A stretch of 64,000 nt of DNA from Roseburia sp. (lineage in GTDB: Bacteria; Bacillota; Clostridia; Lachnospirales; Lachnospiraceae): the NCBI GenBank assembly GCA_017937095.1, contig JAGBEG010000010.1:1-64000 (forward strand), given 5' to 3'. How positions within the stretch are numbered: position 1 is the stretch's first letter; the number at the start of each line of letters is the position of its first letter. Of this stretch, positions 1-8,551 are shown in pieces. Both the position numbers and the translations under genes were made by a program. The notes under the pieces are model-generated. The model did not search any database. It was not told the origin of the DNA and saw only the letters and a program-made list of their open reading frames with translations.

Positions 1-28
1 ATTTGTTCATAATAATCAGTAAAAATGG

Positions 29-60
29 ATTGTAAAATATTCATAATAGAATTTTACAAT
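29..60. repeat. Perfect 10-bp inverted repeat near window start
   Basis: ATTGTAAAAT at 29-38 is repeated as its exact reverse complement at 51-60 with a 12-nt AT-rich spacer. It could be an operator or part of a promoter (TACAAT at 55-60 is -10-like). No gene in the window can be tied to it with certainty. Confidence 0.4.
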
Positions 61-79
61 AAAGTAGCACAAAGAAAAA

Positions 80-110
80 CCCCTTCCCCTCATGAATGAG
101 GGGTTAGGGG
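80..110 (-). terminator. G/C-rich hairpin, terminator-like on the minus strand
   Basis: CCCCTCA (86-92), loop TGAA, TGAGGGG (97-103), extended by CCCC/GGGG at 80-83 and 107-110. Read on the minus strand it is followed by TTTTTC, so it would terminate leftward transcription. On the plus strand there is no T tract. Confidence 0.45.
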
Positions 111-114
111 AGTT

Positions 115-140
115 GAGAGTGTGCGAAGCACACTTTGTTC
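115..140 (+). repeat. 3' fragment of dispersed repeat family A
   Basis: This 26-bp stretch is identical to the last 26 bp of the 193-bp repeats at 29488-29680 and 48362-48554. It contains the hairpin AGTGTGC-GAA-GCACACT. Only the end of the element is present here. It shows that a longer reading frame starting upstream of the adjacent small gene would be repeat sequence rather than coding sequence. Confidence 0.75.
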
Positions 141-193
141 CAATAGAAAAGTCTTATGCGCATATCGAATGGAAAGTAAGGGAGGGAAAGAAA

Positions 194-427
194 GTGAAAC
201 GAATCAGAGAATTTTTCAGTGATCTGTCAGAGACGATAACCGTCACGAAGCTGGACGGCGTATTGATTGTTGCGGTCAGTGTGCTTGCCGGAATGTTTCT
301 TGGAATGCTGTGTTCGCCGAGAAAGACGACGCGCTGGTACAACGGAAATCAGATTTACCGCAACGGCGCGGAGGGAGAATTGCCGGAAAGCGACGGGACA
401 GATGAGGAGACGATTTCCTTCCGCTAA
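194..427 (+). CDS. Small single-pass membrane protein of unknown function (77 aa)
   Basis: GTG start chosen because GGAGGG lies 7 nt upstream and because the longer frame from position 92 would run through repeat DNA. Residues about 18-36 form one hydrophobic segment (VLIVAVSVLAGMFLGML) followed by SPRK, a layout that recalls YtxH-like small membrane proteins, though I cannot assign a family. The tail is polar and acidic (ELPESDGTDEE). It sits alone 110 bp before thrS and may be cotranscribed with it. Function unknown. Confidence 0.6.
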   Translation: MKRIREFFSDLSETITVTKLDGVLIVAVSVLAGMFLGMLCSPRKTTRWYNGNQIYRNGAEGELPESDGTDEETISFR

Positions 428-537
428 GAGGCTTGGAGCGGAGTGAACAGCAAATGACAGACAGATGTCGAAAATGCACTTTGCGCTGCGAATGAAATGA
501 AAAAAAGAGTATAAAATAAAAGGGAGGATATTAGAAC

Positions 538-2505
538 ATGAAAATCACATTAAAAGACGGCTCCGTGAAGGAGTATTCCGAAAAAATGAGCGTGTATGAT
601 ATCGCAAAGGATATCAGCGAAGGACTTGCGAGAGTGGCATGTGCCGGAGAGGTAAACGGTGAGATCGTTGATCTGCGCACCGAGCTTAACGAGGATTGCG
701 AGCTGAACATCGTAACGGCAAATGACCCGGAGGGACTGAAGGTCATCCGTCATACCACGTCTCACGTGCTGGCGCAGGCGGTAAAGCGTCTGTTCCCGGA
801 GGCGAAGGTGACGATCGGTCCGGCAATCGAGGATGGCTTCTATTATGACTTTGATGCAGAGCCGTTTTCCAGAGAGGATCTTGACAGGCTCGAGGCGGAG
901 ATGAAGAAGATCATCAAGGAAGGACATGAGTTAAAGAGATTTACGCTTCCGAGAGAAGAGGCGATCAAATTCATGCAGGAGAAGGGTGAGCCGTACAAGG
1001 TAGAGCTGATCGAGGATCTGCCGGAAGGTTCTGAGATTTCCTTCTACGATCAGGGCGAGTTCGTCGATCTGTGCGCGGGACCGCATTTGATGAGCACCAA
1101 GGGCATCAAGGCATTTAAGCTGACTTCCTCTTCGATGGCGTACTGGAGAGGCGATTCCAACAAGGCGCGCCTGCAGAGAATCTACGGAACAGCTTACAAT
1201 AAGAAGGAGGAGCTTGCTGCGCACTTGGAGCGCATGGAGGATGCAAAGCGCCGCGATCACAACAAGCTCGGAAGAGAGATGGAGCTTTTTACCACGGTGG
1301 ATGTCATCGGACAGGGGCTTCCGCTGTTCACTCCGAAGGGAACCAAGATGATCATGAAGCTCCAGCGCTGGATTGAGGATCTGGAAGACAATGAGTGGGG
1401 CTATGTGCGCACACGTACACCGCTTATGGCAAAGTCCGATCTCTATAAGATTTCCGGTCACTGGGATCACTACAAGGACGGTATGTTCGTGCTCGGAGAC
1501 GAGGAGGTGGACAAGGAAGTGTTCGCGCTTCGTCCGATGACCTGTCCGTTCCAGTATTATGTATACAAGAACACACAGAAATCCTACCGCGACCTGCCGT
1601 ACCGCATGGGCGAGACGTCGACACTGTTCCGCGCGGAGGATTCCGGGGAAATGCACGGTCTGACCCGTGTGCGCCAGTTCACGATTTCCGAGGGACATCT
1701 TGTGATCCGTCCGGATCAGGCGGAGGAAGAGTTAAAAGGCTGTCTGGATCTTGCATATTATGTGCTTGATACCTTAGGACTTGCGGAGGACGTGACCTTC
1801 CGTCTCTCCAAGTGGGACCCCGAGAACCGCGAGAAGTATCTCGGGGACGAGGAGTACTGGGAGTCCACACAGAATGCGCTGCGTGAGGTCTTAAAGGAGA
1901 AGAATCTTCCGTTCGTCGAGGCGGAAGGCGAGGCGGCGTTCTACGGACCGAAGATCGATATTCAGGCGAAGAACGTCTACGGCAAGGAAGATACGATGAT
2001 TACGATCCAGCTTGACTGCGCGATTGCCGAGAACTTCGATATGTACTATATCGATCAGAACGGCGAGAAGATTCGTCCTTATATTATCCACAGAACTTCT
2101 CTTGGCTGCTACGAGAGAACGCTTGCATGGCTGATTGAGAAATATGCCGGCAAGTTCCCGACCTGGTTATGCCCGGAACAGGTGCGCGTACTTCCGATTT
2201 CCGACAAGTATGAGGCATATGCCGGAGAGGTGCTTAAGGAGTTAAAGGCAAACGGAATTGATGCGACGGCGGATAACCGCTCGGAGAAGATCGGCTTTAA
2301 GATTCGTGAGGCGAGACTGGATAAGCTTCCGTATATGCTTGTAGTCGGACAGCAGGAGGAGACAGACCACACGGTATCTGTCCGCAGCCGCTTTGCGGGC
2401 GATGAGGGCGTAAAGCCGCTTGCACAGTTTATCGATGATATCTGTAAGGAAATCCGCACGAAGGAAATCCGCAAGGAGATTCCGGAGGAAGAACGAAATA
2501 AATAA
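538..2505 (+). CDS. thrS: Threonyl-tRNA synthetase
   Basis: Class II aminoacyl-tRNA synthetase charging tRNA-Thr in the cytoplasm. 655 aa, normal for the family. In order: TGS domain (about 1-62), editing domain with the zinc-type HTTSH motif near residue 73 and DLCAGPH near 180, catalytic core with the class II motif MTCPFQYY, motif 2 region FRAEDSGEMHGLTRVRQF, motif 3 GCYERTLAWL, then the anticodon-binding domain from about 545. The start follows GGGAGG 11 nt upstream. Firmicute thrS genes often carry a T-box leader, but the 110-nt upstream gap is too short and lacks the AGGGTGG-type T-box core; only a -10-like TATAAA near 510 is visible. Confidence 0.97.
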   Translation: MKITLKDGSVKEYSEKMSVYDIAKDISEGLARVACAGEVNGEIVDLRTELNEDCELNIVTANDPEGLKVIRHTTSHVLAQAVKRLFPEAKVTIGPAIEDGFYYDFDAEPFSREDLDRLEAEMKKIIKEGHELKRFTLPREEAIKFMQEKGEPYKVELIEDLPEGSEISFYDQGEFVDLCAGPHLMSTKGIKAFKLTSSSMAYWRGDSNKARLQRIYGTAYNKKEELAAHLERMEDAKRRDHNKLGREMELFTTVDVIGQGLPLFTPKGTKMIMKLQRWIEDLEDNEWGYVRTRTPLMAKSDLYKISGHWDHYKDGMFVLGDEEVDKEVFALRPMTCPFQYYVYKNTQKSYRDLPYRMGETSTLFRAEDSGEMHGLTRVRQFTISEGHLVIRPDQAEEELKGCLDLAYYVLDTLGLAEDVTFRLSKWDPENREKYLGDEEYWESTQNALREVLKEKNLPFVEAEGEAAFYGPKIDIQAKNVYGKEDTMITIQLDCAIAENFDMYYIDQNGEKIRPYIIHRTSLGCYERTLAWLIEKYAGKFPTWLCPEQVRVLPISDKYEAYAGEVLKELKANGIDATADNRSEKIGFKIREARLDKLPYMLVVGQQEETDHTVSVRSRFAGDEGVKPLAQFIDDICKEIRTKEIRKEIPEEERNK

Positions 2506-2513
2506 TTTTTTTG

Positions 2514-2546
2514 AAAAGCCGCATCCGTAAAATGGATGCGGCTTTT
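2514..2546 (+). terminator. Rho-independent terminator after thrS
   Basis: Thirteen-bp perfect stem AAAAGCCGCATCC / GGATGCGGCTTTT with a 7-nt loop. T tracts lie on both sides, so it may act in both directions. Confidence 0.85.
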
Positions 2547-2644
2547 CCTCCACTTCCCACCACCGTAAAAATGTTTTGGCGCTTTCGCCCGGTATAAAAC
2601 CGATGTGCTGAGAAATACTAAGTGCGAAAGGGGGTGGAGAAACA

Positions 2645-2962
2645 ATGACATTATTGGATTGTTCTGTAACCAGTTGTGTATACAATGAGGATCGCTGCTG
2701 CTGTAAGGGTGATATTCAGGTAGAAGGCGAAAAGGCGGTACACAATGAAGAGACCTGCTGCGGCAGCTTTAAGGAACGCCGCGGAGGCGCGGGGAGAAAC
2801 GGGCAGGGACGTATTTCCAAGATGATCGATGTGGCGTGCGAGGCGTGCAAGTGCGTGTTCAATGAGGACAGAAAGTGTGGTGCCGACCATATCGGTATCG
2901 CCGGAGGAGAAGCCTGTTCCTGCGGCGAGACGGAGTGCGCAAGCTTTCGCTGCAATGCTTAA
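2645..2962 (+). CDS. Cysteine-rich protein with two DUF1540 domains
   Basis: 105 aa with two repeats of the DUF1540 pattern: residues 6-41 (CSVTSCVYN...CCCKGDIQVEG...CCGSF) and about 64-103 (CEACKCVFN...CGADHIGIAGG...CASF). Each repeat carries about five cysteines, which suggests metal or Fe-S binding, but the family has no established biochemical role. A good ribosome site (GGGGTGGAG) precedes the ATG. It stands as a single gene between two terminators. The linker (ERRGGAGRNGQG) is basic and glycine-rich. Confidence 0.85.
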   Translation: MTLLDCSVTSCVYNEDRCCCKGDIQVEGEKAVHNEETCCGSFKERRGGAGRNGQGRISKMIDVACEACKCVFNEDRKCGADHIGIAGGEACSCGETECASFRCNA

Positions 2963-2972
2963 TTAACAGGAG

Positions 2973-3017
2973 AGCAGGAATCCATGTCCTAAGATGACAA
3001 AAGATTCCTGCTTTTTT
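2973..3017 (+). terminator. Rho-independent terminator
   Basis: Stem AGCAGGAATC (2973-2982) with GATTCCTGCT (3003-3012), followed by TTTTT. It ends the DUF1540 transcript. Confidence 0.85.
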
Positions 3018-3098
3018 CTATAAATTTTTCTTGTAAAGCACAGCGCGTAGAATTACAATAAAACAGGAAGAAAGTCACAGATACGCAAGGAGGGAAAC

Positions 3099-3728
3099 AT
3101 GAGGAAGAAATCACATATCTCATTGGCGCGTTACATGGTGGAGAACCTGGGAGACGAGGAACTGAAGCACCACAAATTTTCTTTTTATCTGGGCAGCATA
3201 CTGCCGGACATCAAGCCGTCGTTTCTCTATAAGCGGCATGAGATGAGCGGCACGTTTCCCTCTATCAGCAGGCATATCAAGCGTTTGTCCGAGGGGCAGA
3301 AGGTCATTGAGAAGGCAGGCCGCAAGTATTATATGGATCTGGGGCAGATCAGCCATTATCTGGCGGATTACTTTACGTTTCCACATAATACGATCTATCC
3401 GGGCAGCTTAAAGGATCACTGCACTTACGAGGAAAAGCTCAAGAACGATCTGCGCGCTTATCTAAAGAGCGGCGAGGCGAAACGGTATCACGGACGGAAG
3501 CTTGCCGCAGAGTGGACGCCGCCGAAGAACGGAGCAAGGGAGGAAGGCTTTGGCGATGCGGATGCAATCTGCAGTTATATTAAGGCGGCACATGCCCAGT
3601 ATCTGGAGCAGAAGCATAATGTGAAGGATGATATTGAGCATATTGTCGAAATTAATCACAAGGCGCTTCGCGCGATGATTAGTCTGCTTGCCCAGAGGCG
3701 CAGTGAATGGCAGCTTAGCCAGTCATGA
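3099..3728 (+). CDS. Zinc-dependent phospholipase C-like protein
   Basis: 209 aa. The N-terminus (HISLARYMVENL, then HHKFSFYLGSILPDIKPSF) and later histidines and aspartates (MDLGQISHYLADYFTFPHN at about 79-97) match the Zn_dep_PLPC/S1-P1-like fold, in which His and Asp residues bind zinc. Bacterial members of this compact type are common in Clostridia and mostly uncharacterised; the substrate is unknown. No signal peptide is visible, so it is probably cytoplasmic, unlike secreted clostridial alpha-toxins. Ribosome site AAGGAGGG precedes the ATG by about 5 nt. Confidence 0.75.
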   Translation: MRKKSHISLARYMVENLGDEELKHHKFSFYLGSILPDIKPSFLYKRHEMSGTFPSISRHIKRLSEGQKVIEKAGRKYYMDLGQISHYLADYFTFPHNTIYPGSLKDHCTYEEKLKNDLRAYLKSGEAKRYHGRKLAAEWTPPKNGAREEGFGDADAICSYIKAAHAQYLEQKHNVKDDIEHIVEINHKALRAMISLLAQRRSEWQLSQS

Positions 3729-3891
3729 TGTCGAAAATTGGCGTGTGGTTTTCGTTGATTTTCGGAAGAAAAAAGAGTAATATAGGATATGGATGAAGCC
3801 AGTGGCGTAAGAGTGCTCTGCCGTGGATGCTGCGTATGGCGTCTGAGGGAGACAGACATAGGATTCTTGGCGATTTTAAGGAGGATTCAGG

Positions 3892-4056
3892 ATGAAAAGG
3901 ATCTATGAGCTGCAAAAGAAGATAGAGACGGCACGACATGAATTGGACGAAGCGCTTCTGAAGGAAGACGAGTTCGAATACTATTACGAGAAAAGTACCA
4001 GGTTAGACAAGCTGATCGAGGAGTACCTCGAGCGAAAAGAAAAGATTGGTACGTGA
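3892..4056 (+). CDS. Spo0E-like aspartyl-phosphate phosphatase (54 aa)
   Basis: Short frame with AAGGAGG at 3878-3884 and ATG 7 nt later. The protein is a helical hairpin: helix 1 (IYELQKKIETARHELDEALL), turn, helix 2 (YYYEKSTRLDKLIEEYL). The signature S-x-x-L-D-x-L-I at residues 35-42 (STRLDKLI) is that of the Spo0E family, which dephosphorylates Spo0A~P and delays sporulation. This fits the many sporulation genes in the window. Family assignment is by motif; the target is inferred. Confidence 0.82.
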   Translation: MKRIYELQKKIETARHELDEALLKEDEFEYYYEKSTRLDKLIEEYLERKEKIGT

Positions 4057-4075
4057 GGAATCATTTAATATTGGC

Positions 4076-4136
4076 GGCAGGTCAGAATTTCTGACCTGCC
4101 GATTTTTTTGCCCAAAAGTCTCTTTTGGGCTTTTTT
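4076..4136 (+). terminator. Two tandem rho-independent terminators
   Basis: First stem GGCAGGTCAG / CTGACCTGCC (4076-4100) followed by TTTTTTT; second stem GCCCAAAAG / CTTTTGGGC (4110-4130) followed by TTTTTT. They insulate the dcw cluster from upstream transcription. Confidence 0.88.
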
Positions 4137-4139
4137 CTA

Positions 4140-4168
4140 TTGCTTTTTTCCGAAAAGTGGGGTAATAT
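4140..4168 (+). promoter_or_regulatory. SigA-type promoter of the dcw cluster
   Basis: -35 TTGCTT (4140-4145), 17-bp spacer, -10 TAATAT (4163-4168), directly after the tandem terminators and about 95 bp before mraZ. Confidence 0.6.
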
Positions 4169-4235
4169 TATCATACGAGTGGAGGAAAGTGGTGGAGAAT
4201 GGTACAAAGTGGTGGATAAGTTCATAACTTTGTGG
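4157..4235 (+). promoter_or_regulatory. GTGG repeat array, probable MraZ operator
   Basis: GTGG occurs at 4157, 4179, 4189, 4192, 4209, 4212 and 4232, several in the context AAAGTGG, with spacings close to one or two helical turns (10, 20, 22, 23 bp). MraZ is known to bind direct repeats of short GTGG/TGGG-type boxes upstream of its own gene and to repress the cluster. The array overlaps and follows the promoter, as expected for autorepression. Confidence 0.65.
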
Positions 4236-4263
4236 AAAACCACTGGAGGCAGGTGTTTGTGTT

Positions 4264-4698
4264 ATGTTCATGGGAGAATACAATCACACAGTGGACCCAA
4301 AGGGCAGACTGATCGTTCCATCCAAATTCAGAGAGCAGTTAGGCAATGAATTTGTGGTTACCAAGGGACTGGATGGATGCTTATTTGTGTACCCTGCAGA
4401 TGAGTGGCATAACATCGAAGAGAAGTTTCGCAGCATCTCCATGACCTCCAAGGATGCGAGAAAGTTCTCGCGTTTTTTCTTCGCAGGAGCAGCCGCAGTC
4501 GAACTGGACAAGCAGGGAAGAATTTTGCTCCCTCCGGTTTTGCGGGAATATGCCTCCCTGCAGAAGGACGTCGTCTTAGTCGGTGTCTTAAGCAGAGTCG
4601 AGATCTGGGATAAGGACAGATGGCAGGAGAATACCTATGATGAAGATGAGATGGACGAGATCGCAGAGCATATGGCGGAGTTAGGATTCAGTATCTAG
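4264..4698 (+). CDS. mraZ: Transcriptional regulator MraZ
   Basis: 144 aa, typical length. Two SpoVT/AbrB-like halves: [20 protein letters not shown] (3-22) and a second [16 protein letters not shown] (about 80-95), each with the conserved D-x-K/Q-G-R-(L/I) motif. MraZ forms a ring-shaped oligomer on DNA and represses the division/cell wall cluster. It is the first gene of that cluster here and is preceded by matching GTGG boxes. The start follows GGAGG by 14 nt; an ATG two codons later is a possible alternative. Confidence 0.95.
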   Translation: MFMGEYNHTVDPKGRLIVPSKFREQLGNEFVVTKGLDGCLFVYPADEWHNIEEKFRSISMTSKDARKFSRFFFAGAAAVELDKQGRILLPPVLREYASLQKDVVLVGVLSRVEIWDKDRWQENTYDEDEMDEIAEHMAELGFSI

Positions 4699-4709
4699 GA
4701 GGAGCATCG

Positions 4710-5651
4710 TTGGAGTTTAAGCATTATTCCGTACTTTTGAATGAGACAATCGAACAGCTTAACATCAGACCGGACGGAATCTATGTGGATGGGACTTTAG
4801 GCGGTGCCGGACATGCCAGCCGGGTTGCGGAAAGACTTTCCGATAAAGGGCGCCTGATTGGAATCGATCAGGATGCGGACGCGATTGCGGCGGCGGGAGA
4901 GCGTCTTCGCAGATTCGGTGACCGCGTTACGATTATCCGCAGCAACTATGCCAATATGAAGGAAGAACTGCATGCAATCGGCATTGATAGCGTCGACGGG
5001 ATCGTGCTGGATCTTGGCGTGTCGTCGTTTCAGCTCGATACGCCGGAGCGGGGCTTTACCTACCGTGAGGAGGACGCGCCTCTTGACATGCGCATGGATG
5101 ACAGACAGACATTGACGGCGAGAGACATTGTCAATGATTACAGTGAAATGGACTTATACCGGATCATTCGTGATTACGGTGAAGATAAATTTGCAAAGAA
5201 TATCGCAAAGCATATTGTAAGCGAAAGAGCGAAAAAGCCGATCGAGACGGCGGGGCAGCTCTCCGAAATTATCCGGGAATCCATCCCGATGAAGGTGCAG
5301 AAGACCGGAGGACATCCGGCGAAGCGCACCTTTCAGGCGATTCGGATTGAGCTTAACCGCGAGCTTGAGGTATTGCAGAACAGTCTGGATGAGATGATCG
5401 ATCTGTTAAGCCCGGGTGGAAGAATCTGTATTATCACCTTCCATTCGCTCGAAGACCGGATCGTTAAGACAAACTTTAAGAGAAATGAGAATCCGTGTAC
5501 CTGCCCGGCAGATTTTCCGGTGTGCGTATGCGGGAATGTTTCCAAGGGAAAGGTGATAACGAGAAAGCCGATTCTGCCGGGGGAGAAGGAATTGGCGGAG
5601 AACTCAAGATCAAAGAGCGCGAAGCTTCGCGTGTTTGAAAAGAAAGCGTGA
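4710..5651 (+). CDS. rsmH: 16S rRNA (cytosine1402-N4)-methyltransferase
   Basis: 313 aa RsmH/MraW. The AdoMet-binding loop is [12 protein letters not shown] near residues 28-39, followed by [11 protein letters not shown]. Later conserved blocks are [41 protein letters not shown] and [12 protein letters not shown]. It methylates C1402 in the ribosomal decoding centre. It starts at TTG, supported by AGGAGG 6 nt upstream and by the conserved N-terminus ([12 protein letters not shown]). The gene begins 11 nt after mraZ, in the usual dcw order. Confidence 0.96.
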   Translation: MEFKHYSVLLNETIEQLNIRPDGIYVDGTLGGAGHASRVAERLSDKGRLIGIDQDADAIAAAGERLRRFGDRVTIIRSNYANMKEELHAIGIDSVDGIVLDLGVSSFQLDTPERGFTYREEDAPLDMRMDDRQTLTARDIVNDYSEMDLYRIIRDYGEDKFAKNIAKHIVSERAKKPIETAGQLSEIIRESIPMKVQKTGGHPAKRTFQAIRIELNRELEVLQNSLDEMIDLLSPGGRICIITFHSLEDRIVKTNFKRNENPCTCPADFPVCVCGNVSKGKVITRKPILPGEKELAENSRSKSAKLRVFEKKA

Positions 5652-5667
5652 AAAGGAAGTGACAGCT

Positions 5668-6204
5668 ATGAGAAATGAGACGGGAAGAGGAACGGCAGGG
5701 AATGGTTCACGCCGCCGGGCGCCGGAGAGAGATTATTACGTAGACGGCAACACGGTCCGCAGGGCGGAGGCGGCTCCGGTCCGCAGACCGCAGCGAGAGC
5801 CGAATGAGCGTCAGAGGCGCGAGCACGAGGAGGAGCTTCGCGGCAGAAAGCGCGCGGCGCGACGGAATCAGGAACGTGCGCTTCGCATGAGCCGAAGCTA
5901 TGTGGCGTTCCTCACAATGGCGGTTGTCGTGTTCGGCGCTTTCGCGGGTCTTTATATCCATATTCAGTCGGATGTGACGGCGCGGATGAAGACGATTTCA
6001 AGTCTTGAGAGCCAGATTGCAGATTTAAAGGCGGACAACGACGAGGCATACAAGAGAATCAATACGGCAGTCGATCTTGACAGCATCCGTGATACGGCGA
6101 TGCTGCAGCTTGGAATGTGCTATGCAAAGGAGTCACAGATTATTTACTATTCCGTCGGAGACGATGATTACATGAATCAGTACAGTGAGATTCCGAGTGA
6201 GTAG
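5668..6204 (+). CDS. ftsL: FtsL-like cell division protein
   Basis: 178 aa. Long, basic, Arg-rich cytoplasmic N-terminus (about 1-75), one membrane segment (YVAFLTMAVVVFGAFAGLYI, about 84-103), then a coiled-coil extracellular stretch (TARMKTISSLESQIADLKADNDEAYKRI). Topology and place between rsmH and the PBP gene are those of FtsL, the septal scaffold that with DivIC and DivIB activates FtsW/PBP. Sequence identity in this family is very low, so naming rests on position and topology. The start is set at an ATG 17 nt after the rsmH stop; a longer frame would overlap rsmH. Confidence 0.75.
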   Translation: MRNETGRGTAGNGSRRRAPERDYYVDGNTVRRAEAAPVRRPQREPNERQRREHEEELRGRKRAARRNQERALRMSRSYVAFLTMAVVVFGAFAGLYIHIQSDVTARMKTISSLESQIADLKADNDEAYKRINTAVDLDSIRDTAMLQLGMCYAKESQIIYYSVGDDDYMNQYSEIPSE

Positions 6205-6221
6205 GACAGGCAGGAGTTGCG

Positions 6222-8465
6222 ATGGCGAAAAAGAAAAGAAAACCTCTGCTGAAATTCCCGAGGCGTATGCAGAAAAAGCTGATCGTCATGTTTGGAATCG
6301 TGGCGCTTATGCTGATGGGGCTGGTCGGAAGACTGATGTACATTGAGTACACGAGCGGAGAAAAATACGAGAAAATTGTACTGTCACAGCAGGAGTATGA
6401 CAGTCAGACGATTTCCTATCAGCGCGGCGATATCGTGGATTCCAAGGGGACGGTGATGGCGACCAGTATTGCGGTTTACAACGTGATACTGGATTGTTCT
6501 ATTGTAACGAGCGACGAGGACTATATCGATCCGACGATTCAGGCGCTGACGCAGTGCTTTCCGGATCTTAGCGCGGATGAACTGTACGGTTATGTCAGGG
6601 ATGACCCGGACAACAGATATATTATATTGAAGAAAAAGGCGTCCTATGAGGAGATACAGCCCTTCGTGGAGCTTCAGGAAGCGGAGGATGAGAAGGGAAA
6701 CAAAAGCAATCCCAATATAAAGGGCGTGTGGTTCGAGAAGGAATACCAGAGAGAATATCCGTATGGATCGCTTGCAAGCTCCGTCATCGGCTTTACCGCG
6801 TCGGGAAATGTCGGCGTCAACGGGCTGGAGAATTATTACAACGACACGTTAAACGGTATTAACGGCAGGGAATACGGCTATCTGAATACCGACAATAATT
6901 TTGAGAAGGTCATCAAGCAGGCGGAGAACGGATACAATGTAGTAATGACAATTGACGCGAATATTCAGTCGATCGTGGAGACAAAGATCGCGGATTTCAA
7001 CACCGCGTATACGAACGCGTACCGGGAAGGGGACGCGGGAGCGACGCACATCGGAGTCGTAATCATGGATCCGAACAACGGGGATGTGCTTGCGATGGCG
7101 AATTACCCGAACTTTGATCTGAGCAATCCGCGCGATCTCTCCGCATATTATACGGAGGAAGAACTTGCAGCAATGGACGATGACGCGAAGATGGACGCTT
7201 TAAATACATTGTGGCAGAACTTTTGCGTCAGCTACACCTATGAGCCGGGATCTACGGCAAAGCCTTTTACCGTGGCGGCGGGTCTTGAGACGGGGACGGT
7301 ATCGACCCAGAATACCTATTATTGCGACGGTCACGAGCATGTGGGCGGTCATGACATACATTGTGTGAACCGGAACGGACACGGGATGCAGACCTTAGAG
7401 CAGACACTTATGAATTCCTGCAACGATGCGCTCATGCAGATGTCTTATACCATCGGAAAGGATAATTTCGTAAAGTATCAGCAGGTGTTTGGCTTCGGAC
7501 AGAGAACCAATATCGATCTGCCGGGCGAGGCGCGGACCGATTCCCTGATCTATACAGCGGATAATATGACGCCGACTGACCTTGCGACAAACGTCTTCGG
7601 ACAGAATTTTAACACAACAATGATTCAGCTTGCGACGGCATATTGTTCGCTGGTAAACGGCGGAAAGCTCTACCAGCCGCATATGGTAAAACGCATTACA
7701 GACGAGAATGGCAATGTGATTGAAGAGACAAAGTCTACGCTGCTGCGCCAGACGGTGTCGGAGAGTACCTGCGAGACATTGAAGCAGTATATGTATTCGA
7801 CCGTCACCTCGGGTACGGGAAACACGGCGAAGGTGGACGGCTATTCGATGGGCGGCAAGACGGGCACGGCGCAGAAGGTGCCGCGTGACGGTGTGAATTA
7901 TCTGGTGTCCTTTATCGGATTTGCGCCGGTGGATGATCCGCAGCTTGTCATCTACTGCGTGGTCGATGAGCCGAATGCCGAGGAACAGTATCACAGCACC
8001 TTTGCACAGAACATTGTGCGCGAGATTTTGGAGGAAGTCCTTCCTTATATGAATATCTACCGCGATGAGGAGACGACCGGGATTCATTCCGGCTGGGACA
8101 TCAAGGGAGAAGAAGCGGGAGCACTTGCAATGACGGATCTTGTGAACGCCGAGCTTCCGGTGGAGGACGGACTTACCGATGTGCCCGATACGACAGACGG
8201 GCTCGCAGGAAATGAGGAGGGAGCCGATAACGGAACAGCATCCGGCGGAGACGGAACGTCCCCGCCCGCCGATACCGGAGGAACTTCCGATACACCGCCT
8301 GCAGAGGGGGGAGACGGTACGCAGCCTGCGGATGGAGGGGACGGCACAACGCCTGCGGATGGCACAGGAGACGGCGCGCAGCCTGCGGACGGTACCGGAG
8401 AGAGCCCGCCTGCGGATATGCCGCCCGCTGTGACAGACGAGCCCGTGGAAGGAAACGGACAGTAA
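6222..8465 (+). CDS. Class B penicillin-binding protein (FtsI/SpoVD type) with Pro/Gly/Asp-rich tail
   Basis: 747 aa. Cytoplasmic N-tail, membrane anchor (LIVMFGIVALMLMGLVGRLMYI, about 21-42), dimerisation domain, then the transpeptidase domain with S-x-x-K (GSTAK), S-x-N (NSCNDAL) and K-T-G (GGKTGTAQK). Cross-links septal peptidoglycan with FtsW. No PASTA domain; residues from about 655 form a low-complexity acidic tail built of PADGG/GDGTQP-like repeats that should lie outside the cell. Repetition is also visible at DNA level (GCCTGCGGATG units). Position in the dcw cluster favours the division PBP, but SpoVD cannot be excluded because two such genes are adjacent. Confidence 0.88.
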   Translation: MAKKKRKPLLKFPRRMQKKLIVMFGIVALMLMGLVGRLMYIEYTSGEKYEKIVLSQQEYDSQTISYQRGDIVDSKGTVMATSIAVYNVILDCSIVTSDEDYIDPTIQALTQCFPDLSADELYGYVRDDPDNRYIILKKKASYEEIQPFVELQEAEDEKGNKSNPNIKGVWFEKEYQREYPYGSLASSVIGFTASGNVGVNGLENYYNDTLNGINGREYGYLNTDNNFEKVIKQAENGYNVVMTIDANIQSIVETKIADFNTAYTNAYREGDAGATHIGVVIMDPNNGDVLAMANYPNFDLSNPRDLSAYYTEEELAAMDDDAKMDALNTLWQNFCVSYTYEPGSTAKPFTVAAGLETGTVSTQNTYYCDGHEHVGGHDIHCVNRNGHGMQTLEQTLMNSCNDALMQMSYTIGKDNFVKYQQVFGFGQRTNIDLPGEARTDSLIYTADNMTPTDLATNVFGQNFNTTMIQLATAYCSLVNGGKLYQPHMVKRITDENGNVIEETKSTLLRQTVSESTCETLKQYMYSTVTSGTGNTAKVDGYSMGGKTGTAQKVPRDGVNYLVSFIGFAPVDDPQLVIYCVVDEPNAEEQYHSTFAQNIVREILEEVLPYMNIYRDEETTGIHSGWDIKGEEAGALAMTDLVNAELPVEDGLTDVPDTTDGLAGNEEGADNGTASGGDGTSPPADTGGTSDTPPAEGGDGTQPADGGDGTTPADGTGDGAQPADGTGESPPADMPPAVTDEPVEGNGQ

Positions 8466-8495
8466 CGCGCTGGCGGATTGCAACAAACGATGTAT

Positions 8496-8546
8496 AACCT
8501 CACGAAAGGATGAATAAAATTTCATGGAGAACTTTCGTGAGGTTTT
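8496..8546 (+). terminator. 13-bp hairpin with T tract between the two PBP genes
   Basis: AACCTCACGAAAG (8496-8508) pairs with CTTTCGTGAGGTT (8532-8544) across a 23-nt loop and is followed by more T residues. It can act as an intercistronic terminator or attenuator. Its 3' arm also contains GTGAGG, the likely ribosome site of the next gene, so folding would hide that site. Confidence 0.6.
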
Positions 8547-8551
8547 TGTAT

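Noticed and set aside
428-537. T-box leader for thrS
   Set aside because: The gap is only 110 nt and lacks the T-box core and a terminator/antiterminator pair.
3729-3891. Extra gene between the phospholipase-like and Spo0E-like genes
   Set aside because: No open frame with a ribosome site; nothing recognisable in these 163 bp.
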